NCBI RefSeq assembly: GCF_011761475.1
Contig: NZ_JAASRS010000001.1
Coordinates: 2,914,001 to 2,978,000 of the forward strand
From: Saccharococcus thermophilus
GTDB taxonomy: Bacteria; Bacillota; Bacilli; Bacillales; Anoxybacillaceae
DNA length: 64,000 bases
Reading direction: 5' to 3'
Position 1 is the first letter of the stretch. Every line of letters starts with the position of its first letter. Both the position numbers and the translations under genes were made by a program. Shown in pieces: positions 18,842 through 28,121 of this stretch. Under the pieces are notes generated by a model. That model was not told the origin of the DNA. It made no database searches and saw only the letters and a list, made by a program, of their open reading frames with translations.

Positions 18842-20176
18842 TTAATTAATATAGTCAAGTGGATTGACCGCGTTCGTTTTCGCAGGGTTCCACTCCCCGC
18901 GATGCAGTTCGAAGTGAAGGTGAGGTCCTGTCGTTTCACCGGTATTGCCCATATAGCCGATGAGCTGTCCTTTATGAACACGCTGTCCTTCGCCGACAAG
19001 GCGCGCATCAAGGTGCGCGTATACCGTTGTGTATACTTGGCCGTTGATGACATGCGTGATGAAAATAACATTTCCGTAGCTGCTAGATAAATAGGAACGG
19101 AACACATATCCGTCCGCTGCTGCCACCACAGGGACGACAGGCGCGGTCTTGCCGATATCGATTCCCGGATGGAACTCGTGATCCATACTACGATAACCAA
19201 ATCCGGATGTAATCGGACCGTTCGCTGGTCTCATAAACACGCCGCTGGTAACTGGCGGAACGTTCGAACTAGCGGAATCGCCGCTATCCTCATGCGTGCT
19301 TCCGACAGACGCAGGAGCAGAATATGTATGTTGCGGCTGAGATGCATGTCGTGGTTGAACAGCCGCTCTTTGTCTCGCTTGTTCCTCAGCACGTTTTTGC
19401 TCCTCTAGCTGCTGGAGCTGCATTTTTACGGCTGCTTCCTGCTTTTTCAGCAATTCCTGTTCTTCTTGGAGCGCCATTTTTTTATCTTCATGTTCTTGCT
19501 CTTTTTGCTTCAACTGAGCCATTAGACGGTTTTTCTCGTCCATTTGTTGATTTAATTGTTGTTGCAGCTGCTGTAGCTCTTGTAAATTTTCTTGCAGTCG
19601 GTTTCTTTTTTCCGTCAGTTCGCTTTCTTTTTTCTCCTTTAGCGCCTTATCTTCTTCCTGCTCGCGAATAATTTGTTTGTCGGCCTCGAAAAGCGTTGTC
19701 ACCGCACTCATGCGGTCAATAAAATCGCTGAAGCTTTGCGCCCCAAGCAATACGTCTAAATAGCTGATCACTCCGCCGCTTTCTTGCAAAGAACGAATGC
19801 GTTCTCTTAAGATCTCATTTCGTTTTTCAATACGCGCTTGTACTTCGGCAATCTCTTGTTTCAATTTCTCGATATCTTGTTCCGTTTGGTCAATATCTGC
19901 TGTTAAATCACGAATTTTTCCGCTCGTTTCTTCCACTGCTAAATCCAGTTTTTTAATTTCTTCGGAAAGCTCTTTTTGCTTGGATTGAAGCTTTTTAATC
20001 TCTTGATCGGCATTATTGATTTTCTCTTGAACGGTAGACTGCTTCGCACGAATGTCGTTAATCGCGTCCCGCTTTGCTTGAATATCGCGGTCGCTTACCG
20101 CGCCTGTGAAGTGCGGAAAAGCGCCGAAACTCAACGCCGCCGCCGTGACAACGGCCATCACTTTCCTTTTTTTCAT
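18842..20176 (-). CDS. EnvC-like murein hydrolase activator / M23 peptidase with long coiled coil
   Basis: A 444-residue secreted protein. It has a signal peptide (MKKRKVMAVVTAAALSFGAF...), a long coiled coil at about residues 30-260, a Ser/Pro-rich linker and a C-terminal M23 LytM domain. In the domain, HPGIDIG, a conserved HxH-type element HLHFELHRG and the YAHLDARLVGEGQRVHKGQ stretch are visible. It sits directly downstream of ftsX. The coiled coil and location suggest a hydrolase or activator gated by FtsEX; in B. subtilis FtsEX controls CwlO. The start follows the signal peptide; an ATG three codons upstream is possible. Confidence 0.85.
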   Translation of the reverse strand: MKKRKVMAVVTAAALSFGAFPHFTGAVSDRDIQAKRDAINDIRAKQSTVQEKINNADQEIKKLQSKQKELSEEIKKLDLAVEETSGKIRDLTADIDQTEQDIEKLKQEIAEVQARIEKRNEILRERIRSLQESGGVISYLDVLLGAQSFSDFIDRMSAVTTLFEADKQIIREQEEDKALKEKKESELTEKRNRLQENLQELQQLQQQLNQQMDEKNRLMAQLKQKEQEHEDKKMALQEEQELLKKQEAAVKMQLQQLEEQKRAEEQARQRAAVQPRHASQPQHTYSAPASVGSTHEDSGDSASSNVPPVTSGVFMRPANGPITSGFGYRSMDHEFHPGIDIGKTAPVVPVVAAADGYVFRSYLSSSYGNVIFITHVINGQVYTTVYAHLDARLVGEGQRVHKGQLIGYMGNTGETTGPHLHFELHRGEWNPAKTNAVNPLDYIN

Positions 20177-20205
20177 CCTAATCATTCCCCTCTCCCTTGT
20201 TTCTA

Positions 20206-21099
20206 TTAAACTTTCAAAAATTTACGGACAGACATCATGCTTCCCCAAACGCCGATGCATGCCCCGACAAGCAATAACAGCAAGCTAATCTCCCACATAA
20301 ACGGATGAAATGGAAGAAGCTCTAAAAACGGAATCGTAATTTTCGGTTCAAAAAATTTCCAAATATTATAATAAACGATAGAAATCGCGGCGATCGGGAA
20401 AAGCGCGCCGATGACTCCAAGCCACAGCCCTTCTAAAAAGAACGGCCAGCGAATAAAACCATTGGTCGCGCCTACTAATCTCATAATCTCAATTTCACGC
20501 CGCCGCGCAAAAATCGTGATTTTAATCGTATTGGAAATGAGGAACATCGCGGTAAACAACAGCCCGATGATGAGCACAAACCCGATATTGCGCGCCACCC
20601 TCAACGTGCTGAATAATTTTTCCACTTGGCCTTGGCCGTAATTCACTTTATGGACAAACGGAAATTTCTCAATTTTCTTCGCTACCTTGATCGTATCGAC
20701 TGGCTTGGCCGTTTTCACCACATATACGTCGCTTAACGGATTGTTCTGTTCAAATAAGCGAAATGAGGAACCTTCCTCACCAAAACTTTTAATTAAGTTT
20801 TTCAATTCTTTATCCTTCGAGGAATATTGGACTTGCTTTACTTGAGGGATCGCCTCGATCTTTGCGCGCAACGCCTGTTTATCCTGCTCCGTTGCCGTTA
20901 AATCAATATGGACGCGAATCTCGACATCATCCTCAACTTTTTGCGCAAAATGGTTCATATTAAACATGATCACTAAGAACACGCCGACTAATAGCAATGT
21001 GACCGTCACCGCGCTGATAGAAGCAAACGTCATCCAGCCGTTGCGGCCAAGACTTTTGACGCTTTCCCGTACATGGCGTTTCAGGGTATTAAGCCTCAT
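20206..21099 (-). CDS. ftsX: Cell division ABC transporter permease FtsX
   Basis: FtsX, 297 residues, the membrane part of the FtsEX complex that controls peptidoglycan hydrolases. One N-terminal helix (about 22-45), an extracellular domain (about 50-160) and three C-terminal helices are visible; FARRREIEIMRLVGATNGFIRWPF is the conserved cytoplasmic coupling segment. The ATG at 21099 overlaps ftsE by 11 bp, the usual arrangement. The start follows the family N-terminus MRLNTLKRHVRESVKSL. Confidence 0.95.
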   Translation of the reverse strand: MRLNTLKRHVRESVKSLGRNGWMTFASISAVTVTLLLVGVFLVIMFNMNHFAQKVEDDVEIRVHIDLTATEQDKQALRAKIEAIPQVKQVQYSSKDKELKNLIKSFGEEGSSFRLFEQNNPLSDVYVVKTAKPVDTIKVAKKIEKFPFVHKVNYGQGQVEKLFSTLRVARNIGFVLIIGLLFTAMFLISNTIKITIFARRREIEIMRLVGATNGFIRWPFFLEGLWLGVIGALFPIAAISIVYYNIWKFFEPKITIPFLELLPFHPFMWEISLLLLLVGACIGVWGSMMSVRKFLKV

Positions 21100-21775
21100 A
21101 GCCGTATTCCCCCTTCGCCTCGTCGCGGACGATTTTTCCATTTTCGATGGCGATCACACGACGGCGAATCGTATTGACAATTTCGCGGTTGTGCGTCGCC
21201 ATGACGATCGTCGTGCCACGGTTATTAATTTTCTCAAATATTTCCATAATCCCCCATGATGTTTCTGGGTCTAAATTTCCTGTCGGCTCATCGGCGATCA
21301 CAATTTTCGGAGAGTTGACGATCGAGCGCGCAATGGAAACGCGCTGCTGTTCCCCGCCGGAAAGCTCGTTTGGATAGGAGCGGACTTTATGTTTTAAGCC
21401 GACTAATTCCAGTACTTCCATCACTTTTTTGCGAATGACTTTCGGTGACTCCTCAATTACTTCCAAAGCGAACGCTACATTTTCATATACCGTTAGCTTG
21501 GGAAGCAATTTGAAGTCTTGAAATACGACGCCAATATTCCGGCGCAACAATGGAACTTTACTGTCTTTTAATTTTGCGAGATTTACTCCGTTCACCATGA
21601 TCGTACCGCTTGTCGGTTTTTCTTCACGGTACATCATTTTCACAAACGTCGATTTTCCCGCGCCGCTAGGCCCAACGACATAGACAAATTCTCCCTGTTT
21701 TATGCGAACGTTAACGCCATTTAACGCGACAACCCCATTCGGATATGTCTTATATACATCCTGCATTTCGATCAT
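21089..21775 (-). CDS. ftsE: Cell division ATP-binding protein FtsE
   Basis: FtsE, 228 residues, an ABC ATPase. Walker A GPSGAGKST lies at about 36-44, signature LSGGEQQRVSIAR near 137, Walker B IVIADEPTGNLD near 160 and the H-loop in MATHNREIV near 193. It pairs with FtsX to gate a peptidoglycan hydrolase, probably the M23 protein two genes downstream. The 200 bp upstream hold its promoter region and the cccB terminator. Confidence 0.97.
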   Translation of the reverse strand: MIEMQDVYKTYPNGVVALNGVNVRIKQGEFVYVVGPSGAGKSTFVKMMYREEKPTSGTIMVNGVNLAKLKDSKVPLLRRNIGVVFQDFKLLPKLTVYENVAFALEVIEESPKVIRKKVMEVLELVGLKHKVRSYPNELSGGEQQRVSIARSIVNSPKIVIADEPTGNLDPETSWGIMEIFEKINNRGTTIVMATHNREIVNTIRRRVIAIENGKIVRDEAKGEYGYEA

Positions 21776-21927
21776 TTTTAATCACCTAGTCTCATTGTCT
21801 TTGTTGTCATCCCTCGAGCTGTTTCGTCTCATTTCGAACATATTATACAAAATTCCGCAACGTTTATTATAACATCATTTCGAAAGTTGTAATTTTACAT
21901 TTATATTTCAAATACATTACATAAACA

Positions 21928-21959
21928 AAAGCCCGGCCCCGACAAGGGAACCGGACTTT
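21928..21959 (-). terminator. cccB terminator with duplicated arm
   Basis: Stem AAAGCCCGG / CCGGACTTT (one G-U pair on the minus strand). The arm sequence ACCGGACTTTA occurs twice in tandem (21950-21960 and 21961-21971), so the hairpin can form with either copy. Confidence 0.7.
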
Positions 21960-21975
21960 AACCGGACTTTAGTCC

Positions 21976-22305
21976 TTATTTTTTGGACGCAAGCCATTCT
22001 GCAACTTTGTCCACATCTGCGCCTTTAATCACACCGGCTGGCATGCCGCCGCGTCCATTTTCAATAATCTTTTTAATTTCATCTTTCGAATATTTGCTTC
22101 CGACTTTTTGTAAGTTTGGCCCGACATTGCCTGATAAATCTTTCCCGTGGCAAGAAGCACAGTTTTGTTGGAAAATTTGCTCTGCTGCTGCAGTATCCCC
22201 TCCGCCCTTATTGGCATTGTTGTTATCCGTTGCATTGTTGCCGCCGCCACAGGCTGCAAGCGCTAGCGAAGCACCAAGAAATACAGTAGCAAGTTTCCAT
22301 TTCAT
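21976..22305 (-). CDS. cccB: Membrane-attached cytochrome c551 (lipoprotein)
   Basis: A 109-residue c-type cytochrome. The lipobox LAAC places the acylated cysteine at residue 19. A low-complexity Asn/Gly linker (20-38) follows, then heme motif CASCH (C49, C52, H53). M88 in GGMPAG is the likely axial ligand. In B. subtilis CccB carries electrons on the outer face of the membrane. It lies between yvjA and ftsE as in B. subtilis. Maturation requires Lgt, also encoded in this window. Confidence 0.93.
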   Translation of the reverse strand: MKWKLATVFLGASLALAACGGGNNATDNNNANKGGGDTAAAEQIFQQNCASCHGKDLSGNVGPNLQKVGSKYSKDEIKKIIENGRGGMPAGVIKGADVDKVAEWLASKK

Positions 22306-22364
22306 CAGTGAACTCCCCCTATTGAAAAGTAATCCACGTTTATTATAACCGATTTCTCCAAAAA

Positions 22365-23225
22365 TTACGCACGCTTGAAACCTTCACCGAGCACTTCCGA
22401 TGCGTTCGTCACCACGACAAACGCTGATGGATCAATGTTTTTGACCAATTGTTTCAATTTTGTGAACTCCGATTGCTGCACAACACACATCAACACCGGG
22501 CGCTCGTGCTCCGTATAGCCGCCATAGGCCGGCAGTTTGGTAACCCCGCGGTCAATTTCGTGCAAAATGGCCTGGCGCACCTTTTCTTCTTCATTCGTAA
22601 TAATCAGCGCCATTTTCGAATAGCCGAGGCCGACTTGGACTAAATCGATCGTTTTGCTTGTCACATAAAGGCCAATAAGCGCATATAGCGCCCGCTCAAT
22701 ATCAAACACAAACGCCGCCGTTAAGACGATCAGCCCATCAATTAAAATGACACACATCCCAAGCGACAACCCTGTATATTTATGGATAATTTGCGCCGCT
22801 AAATCCGTTCCGCCCGTCGACGCTTTGCCGCGAAAAACGATGCCAAGCCCAAGGCCGACGCCAATGCCGCCAAACAGCGCGCCCAGTAATGGATTATGAG
22901 TGGCTGGTTCAATTCCTTTCGTTACATACACGACAAATGGCAAAAACACCGTTCCGACAAGCGTTTTTATGCCAAACTGCCGGCCAAGCAGCACGACTCC
23001 CGCAATAAATAACGGAATGTTCAGCGACCACTGGACATAAGCCGGCTGCCATCCAAACAACGCATAGGTGATCGTGCTAATACCGCTTACCCCACCAGAA
23101 GCGACGCGGTTTGGCAATAAGAAAACGTTAAACGCTACCGCGACGATGGCAGAGCCAATCAATATGTACACATATTCCATGACAAGTTCCATCTTTGGGT
23201 GTCTAGACCGACTTCTTCTTCCCAT
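22365..23225 (-). CDS. yvjA: YitT/DUF161 family membrane protein (YvjA)
   Basis: A 286-residue membrane protein with about six hydrophobic helices, including [17 protein letters not shown] and [19 protein letters not shown] typical of the YitT family. A C-terminal soluble DUF2179 domain (about 210-286, [19 protein letters not shown]) follows. The ATG at 23225 is placed by GGGAGG 8 bases upstream; the frame is open earlier without a site. It lies between prfB and cccB as in B. subtilis. Function is unknown. Confidence 0.88.
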   Translation of the reverse strand: MGRRSRSRHPKMELVMEYVYILIGSAIVAVAFNVFLLPNRVASGGVSGISTITYALFGWQPAYVQWSLNIPLFIAGVVLLGRQFGIKTLVGTVFLPFVVYVTKGIEPATHNPLLGALFGGIGVGLGLGIVFRGKASTGGTDLAAQIIHKYTGLSLGMCVILIDGLIVLTAAFVFDIERALYALIGLYVTSKTIDLVQVGLGYSKMALIITNEEEKVRQAILHEIDRGVTKLPAYGGYTEHERPVLMCVVQQSEFTKLKQLVKNIDPSAFVVVTNASEVLGEGFKRA

Positions 23226-23323
23226 TTGCCAAACCTCCCATGTGAGTATAGCACGCCCATTCCCGCAAGTAAATGACAGCCGAATAAAGCGATAACGTGT
23301 TAAAGTTAGTTTACACAAAAAAA

Positions 23324-23355
23324 GCATCTACTATCGAACGAGCGATAATAGATGC
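23324..23355 (-). terminator. prfB terminator
   Basis: A 13-bp stem GCATCTACTATCG / CGATAATAGATGC (one G-U pair on the minus strand) followed by a run of U, 10 bp after the prfB stop. Confidence 0.82.
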
Positions 23356-23364
23356 CTTTTCGTT

Positions 23365-24469
23365 TTATTTTAGTTTTGAACGCAGATAAGCGTCAATAAA
23401 GATATCGATCTCGCCATCCATCACCGCTTGCACGTTTCCGACCTCAACATTCGTGCGATGGTCTTTGACAAGCGAGTAAGGATGGAATACATACGAACGA
23501 ATTTGGTTTCCCCAGCCGATTTCTTTTTGTTCGCCGCGAATTTCGGCAAGCTCGGCTTGCTGTTCTTCCAGTTTCTTTTGGTAAAGCTTTGCTTTTAACA
23601 TGTTCATCGCTTTTTCGCGGTTTTTAATTTGCGAGCGCTCGGATTGACATGTGACGACAATGCCGGTCGGAAGGTGGGTGATGCGCACCGCCGAATCGGT
23701 CGTATTCACGTGCTGCCCTCCGGCGCCGCTCGAGCGGTACGTGTCAACTTTAATCTCTTCCGGACGGATTTCAATTTCAATATCATCATCCATCTCCGGC
23801 ACGACTTCACAAGAAACGAACGACGTATGACGGCGGCCGGACGCGTCAAACGGCGAAATCCGCACAAGCCGGTGCACGCCTTTTTCCGCCTTTAAATAAC
23901 CGTAGGCATTATGGCCTTTAATTAAAAGGGTAACGCTTTTAATACCTGCTTCTTCCCCAGGCAAGTAGTCCAGCGTTTCGACCTTAAACCCTTTTTTCTC
24001 CGCCCAGCGCGTATACATTCTTAGCAGCATCGAAGCCCAGTCTTGCGATTCCGTGCCGCCCGCGCCAGGATGCAGCTCTAAAATCGCGTTGTTTTTATCA
24101 TACGGCTCGTTTAATAAGAGCTGAAGTTCAAATTCGCTAAAGTCTTTCGTCAATTTTTTCGCTTCCGCGACCAGCTCCTGCTGCAAATCTTCATCCGGCT
24201 CTTCTTTAATCAATTCGTACGTGACTTCTAAGTTTTCAAAGCGCTCTTGCAAAGCTTCAAATTCGCTCACTAAATCTTTCAGCGCATTGGACTCCGCAAT
24301 CACCGTCTGCGCTGCTTTTTGATCGTCCCAAAAGTTTGGCGCGGCCATTTGTTCTTCTAACTCACGAATGCGCGCCTGTTTCGCTTCGAGGTCAAAGAGA
24401 CCCCCTTATTTCCGCTAATCGCTTAGCCATTTTTTCTAATTCCTGTTTAATTTCAATTAAATCAATCAT
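23365..24469 (-). CDS. prfB: Peptide chain release factor 2, with programmed +1 frameshift
   Basis: RF2, 367 residues after a +1 shift. A short first frame reads [20 protein letters not shown] and continues IRGSL to an in-frame TGA. Shifting +1 at CTT-TGA gives [22 protein letters not shown] and the full protein. The second frame alone lacks the N-terminus. The GGQ motif ([14 protein letters not shown]) and the SPF-type recognition segment ([11 protein letters not shown]) are intact. RF2 reads UAA and UGA, so low RF2 promotes the shift (autoregulation). The start has GAGGTG 8 bases upstream; a second ATG lies three bases before it. Confidence 0.95.
24392..24406 (-). promoter_or_regulatory. 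prfB programmed frameshift site
   Basis: On the minus strand AGGGGG (24406-24401) is followed by TCT, then CTT-TGA-C (24397-24391). This is the standard prfB slippery CTTTGAC with an internal Shine-Dalgarno-like stimulator at the usual spacing. Confidence 0.95.
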
Positions 24470-24548
24470 CATGCCTTCACCTCGTTACTTTATTGTACTG
24501 AACTTTTCCATTCTCGCCAATGGGCTCATGCCCCGTTTTCGCGCAAAA

Positions 24549-24576
24549 CAAAGTGAGAGGAAATCCCCCCACTTTG
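24549..24576 (-). terminator. Probable secA terminator
   Basis: A 7-bp stem CAAAGTG / CACTTTG with a 14-base loop, followed on the minus strand by TTTTG. The U-run is short. Confidence 0.55.
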
Positions 24577-24585
24577 CCGTTTTCA

Positions 24586-27099
24586 TTATGCGTTTTTCCC
24601 GCAGCAATGTTTATACTTCTTGCCGCTGCCGCAAATGCAAGGGTCGTTGCGGCCGATGCGCACCGCCTTGCGGTACGGTTTCCGCTTCGTCTCCCCTTCT
24701 CCTTCTTTCGGATGAACCGCTTCGCCTTTCGCTACTTCCTGGCGCTCGAGATTGCTATGAATTTCGGCTTTCATAATATATCTTGCCACTTCTTCTTCAA
24801 TGGAAGCGATCATGTTTTCAAACATCGCATACCCTTCCATTTGGTATTCGCGAAGCGGATCCACTTGTCCATATGCGCGCAAGTGAATGCCTTGGCGCAG
24901 CTGTTCCATCGCATCGATATGATCCATCCATTTCATATCGACGGCACGAAGAACGATGACGCGTTCAAATTCGCGCATTTGTTCCGGCGGAATTTGCTGT
25001 TCTTTTTCATCATAGCGCGCTTTTACTTTTTCCCAAATAAGCTCGATCATTTCTTCCGGCTCTTTGCCGCGCAAATCATTGATCGTTACATCGCCTTCCG
25101 GCAACAGGTTGGCATTGACGTAATCAATGATTCCTTTTAAATTCCATTCTTCCGGAAGCTCTTCTCTTGGCGTATGCGCGTTGACCACTCGCTCAATGAC
25201 CGATTGAATCATTTTTTCGATAATGCCGCGCAAGTTGTCGGAGTCAAGCACTTCATAGCGCTGGCGATAAATGATCTCACGCTGTTCGCGCAATACGTCA
25301 TCGTATTGAAGGAGCTGTTTGCGCGCATCGAAGTTGTTGCCTTCGACCCGTTTTTGCGCCGACTCCACCGCTTTTGTCACCATTTTGCTTTGGATCGGCT
25401 GCGAATCGTCCATACCTAGGCGGTCCATCATTGCCATTAAGCTTTCCGAACCAAAGCGGCGCATGAGTTCATCTTCGAGCGACAGATAAAACTGCGATAC
25501 CCCTGGATCGCCTTGGCGTCCGGAACGGCCGCGCAGCTGGTTATCGATCCGCCGGCTTTCATGGCGCTCCGTACCAATAACCGCCAAACCGCCGAGCTCT
25601 TTCACTCCTTCACCGAGCTTAATGTCGGTACCGCGCCCGGCCATGTTCGTCGCGATCGTCACCGCGCCTTTTTGACCGGCTTGGGCGATAATTTCCGCTT
25701 CTTTCGCATGGTTTTTCGCGTTCAACACATTATGCGGAATGCCGCGTTTTTTCAACATATCCGAAAGCAATTCCGACGTTTCAATCGCCACCGTCCCAAC
25801 GAGCACCGGCTGCCCTTTCGCATGACGTTGCGCGATATCTTCCACTACGGCGCGGAATTTTCCTTCCATCGTCCGGAAAATCAAGTCCGGACGGTCTTCG
25901 CGAATGACCGGCTTGTTCGTCGGAATAACAATGACTCGCATGTTATAAATATTGCGGAATTCTTCTTCTTCCGTTTTTGCCGTCCCCGTCATTCCCGCCA
26001 GCTTTTCGTACATGCGGAAATAGTTTTGGAACGTGATCGTCGCGAGCGTCATCGATTCGTTTTGAATTTCGAGCCCTTCTTTCGCCTCGATCGCCTGATG
26101 CAATCCATCGCTGTAACGGCGTCCATGCATTAAGCGCCCGGTAAACGGGTCGACGATGACGACTTTGCCGTCTTCGACGACATAATCGACATCCCGCTGC
26201 ATCGTCACGTGCGCTCTTAGCGCCAAGTTAATATGATGGTTGAGCGTCACATGCTTTAAGTCGAATAAGTTATCAATGCCAAACGCTTTTTCCGCCTTCG
26301 TAATCCCTTCTTCGGTCAGCTGCACGCTTTTTGTCTTTTCATCGTACGTATAGTCGACATCTTTTTTCAACGTGCGCACAAACGCATTCGCCTGGATATA
26401 CAGCTTTGTCGATTTTTGCGCCGTACCGGAAATAATGAGCGGCGTCCGCGCTTCATCAATTAAAATTGAGTCGACCTCGTCAATAACTGCGTAGTAAAGC
26501 GGGCGCTGCACGATATGCTCTTTATAAAGCACCATGTTATCGCGCAAATAGTCAAAGCCGAATTCGTTGTTCGTGCCATACGTAATATCGGCATTATACG
26601 CCGCTTGCTTTTCTTCGCGCGACATGCCGCTTAAGTTCAAACCGACGGTCAAGCCTAAAAACTCGTACAGCTTGCCCATCTCGGTCGCGTCGCGGGTTGC
26701 CAAATATTCGTTGACCGTCACGACATGCACGCCTCTTCCCGTCAAGGCATTCAAATAAACCGGCATCGTCGCCGTCAGCGTTTTTCCTTCCCCTGTCTTC
26801 ATTTCCGCGATATCGCCCTCATGCAGAACGATACCGCCCATAATTTGCACTTTATATGGATATAAGCCAAGGACGCGCTTTGCCCCTTCGCGCACGACGG
26901 CAAACGCTTCAACAAGAAGATCGTCAAGCGATTCGCCTTGTTGATAGCGGGCTTTAAACTCCTCGGTCTTTTGTCGCAACTGCTCATCCGATAACTTTGC
27001 CATTTCTGGTCCAAGCGCATCGACTTGGTCCGCGATCTTTTCTAAACGACTCAGGTGGCGTTTGTTTGGATCAAACACCTTTTTCAATACTCCAAGCAT
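24586..27099 (-). CDS. secA: Preprotein translocase ATPase SecA
   Basis: SecA, 837 residues, the motor of the Sec export channel. Walker [12 protein letters not shown] is near residue 102, [19 protein letters not shown] near 208, the second motor fold includes [13 protein letters not shown], and [10 protein letters not shown] is the conserved motif VI region. The C-terminal zinc tail [13 protein letters not shown] is intact. Length matches B. subtilis SecA. It lies between hpf and prfB as in B. subtilis. Confidence 0.98.
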   Translation of the reverse strand: MLGVLKKVFDPNKRHLSRLEKIADQVDALGPEMAKLSDEQLRQKTEEFKARYQQGESLDDLLVEAFAVVREGAKRVLGLYPYKVQIMGGIVLHEGDIAEMKTGEGKTLTATMPVYLNALTGRGVHVVTVNEYLATRDATEMGKLYEFLGLTVGLNLSGMSREEKQAAYNADITYGTNNEFGFDYLRDNMVLYKEHIVQRPLYYAVIDEVDSILIDEARTPLIISGTAQKSTKLYIQANAFVRTLKKDVDYTYDEKTKSVQLTEEGITKAEKAFGIDNLFDLKHVTLNHHINLALRAHVTMQRDVDYVVEDGKVVIVDPFTGRLMHGRRYSDGLHQAIEAKEGLEIQNESMTLATITFQNYFRMYEKLAGMTGTAKTEEEEFRNIYNMRVIVIPTNKPVIREDRPDLIFRTMEGKFRAVVEDIAQRHAKGQPVLVGTVAIETSELLSDMLKKRGIPHNVLNAKNHAKEAEIIAQAGQKGAVTIATNMAGRGTDIKLGEGVKELGGLAVIGTERHESRRIDNQLRGRSGRQGDPGVSQFYLSLEDELMRRFGSESLMAMMDRLGMDDSQPIQSKMVTKAVESAQKRVEGNNFDARKQLLQYDDVLREQREIIYRQRYEVLDSDNLRGIIEKMIQSVIERVVNAHTPREELPEEWNLKGIIDYVNANLLPEGDVTINDLRGKEPEEMIELIWEKVKARYDEKEQQIPPEQMREFERVIVLRAVDMKWMDHIDAMEQLRQGIHLRAYGQVDPLREYQMEGYAMFENMIASIEEEVARYIMKAEIHSNLERQEVAKGEAVHPKEGEGETKRKPYRKAVRIGRNDPCICGSGKKYKHCCGKNA

Positions 27100-27288
27100 A
27101 GAAAACGCTCCTTATTTTTCAATAGAATCACTAATTTACATCATATCATGTACACGAATGGGTGACAACTCAGACGCCGGAAACGGGAGAGGAGGAAAAT
27201 GTGGAAAAGAAAAAGATGAATGGAAAACGGAGATCCCCTCATTCTTGCGATGTCATTTTTTCGTTCTCCCTCCTATCCGACAGGAAAA

Positions 27289-27317
27289 CATCCCCTGCCG
27301 AAAGCCAGCAGGGGATG
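27289..27317 (-). terminator. hpf terminator
   Basis: A perfect 10-bp stem CATCCCCTGC / GCAGGGGATG with a 9-base loop, followed by TTTTCC on the minus strand, just after the hpf stop. Confidence 0.85.
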
Positions 27318-27322
27318 AAGGA

Positions 27323-27883
27323 TCAGTTCGCTTCAATTAAGCCGTATTTCCCGTCTTTGCGGCGGTAGACGATGTTTGTACGGTTCGTTTCCGCGTTGGT
27401 AAAGATGAAAAAGTTATGGCCAAGCAAATTCATTTGCAAAATCGCTTCTTCGCTGTTCATCGGTTTTAAGCTGAAATGTTTCGTACGGACAATTTCAAAT
27501 TCTTCTTCCTCATTCTCCTCTACTACTGGAGCATTGTTTTGCGCTACAAGTACTTGTTTTACTTCTTTTTCTTTATTGCGATCACGCAATTTGCGGTTTA
27601 CTTTCGTTTTATGCTTGCGGATTTGTCTTTCTAATTTATCGGCAACTAAATCAATGGCCGCATACATATCATCATGGCGTTCTTCCGCCCGAAGCAACAA
27701 ATGCGGCATTGGAATCGTCACTTCGATTTTTCCTTGTTTATCGTTATATACTTTTAAATTCACATGAACATGAACATCTTCCGTGTAATCAAAATATCTT
27801 TCCAATTTCCCGATTTTTTTCTCCACATACTCACGCAACGCTGGAGTTACTTCGATGTTTTCCCCGCGAACGTTATAGATCAT
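27323..27883 (-). CDS. hpf: Long-form ribosome hibernation promoting factor
   Basis: A 186-residue long HPF (YvyD). The N-terminal domain (about 1-95, MIYNVRGENIEVTPALREYVEKK) binds the ribosome. A variable linker rich in Glu (about 118-128) leads to the C-terminal dimerisation domain (about 130-186, VRTKHFSLKPMNSEEAILQM) that pairs two 70S ribosomes into 100S dimers. The upstream region shows overlapping sigma-B-like and sigma-H-like promoters, matching the known stress and stationary-phase control of yvyD in B. subtilis. Confidence 0.96.
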   Translation of the reverse strand: MIYNVRGENIEVTPALREYVEKKIGKLERYFDYTEDVHVHVNLKVYNDKQGKIEVTIPMPHLLLRAEERHDDMYAAIDLVADKLERQIRKHKTKVNRKLRDRNKEKEVKQVLVAQNNAPVVEENEEEEFEIVRTKHFSLKPMNSEEAILQMNLLGHNFFIFTNAETNRTNIVYRRKDGKYGLIEAN

Positions 27884-27917
27884 TGCTGACCCCCCTTTTA
27901 ATTAAACTATATTCTAT

Positions 27918-27951
27918 ATTCTACAATACCCATGAAAACCCTGCTTGAATC
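27918..27951 (-). promoter_or_regulatory. Overlapping sigma-B- and sigma-H-like promoters of hpf
   Basis: On the minus strand GATTCA (27951-27946), 14 bp, GGGTAT (27931-27926) resembles a sigma-B promoter. GCAGGGTTT (27944-27936), 11 bp, GTAGAAT (27924-27918) fits the sigma-H pattern with one mismatch. Both lie 35-70 bp before the hpf ATG. Confidence 0.65.
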
Positions 27952-28007
27952 GGCAAAATGTTTTTGAAGATTTTGTGAAAGAGTAAAAAAATGTGATAAT
28001 ATCTACG

Positions 28008-28015
28008 TAGAAAAT
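28008..28015 (+). repeat. Target-site duplication, left copy
   Basis: TAGAAAAT directly abuts the left end of the IS256-family element; the same 8 bp follow its right end at 29449-29456. Confidence 0.75.
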
Positions 28016-28121
28016 GATGATGTATAAAATTTTGTGTAAAGCATTTTACTAGATCAAAATAAAAAAGGTAGGGTATTCTCTGATTGAACCCAAACATTCC
28101 AGAGAAAGGAGAACCCTACCT

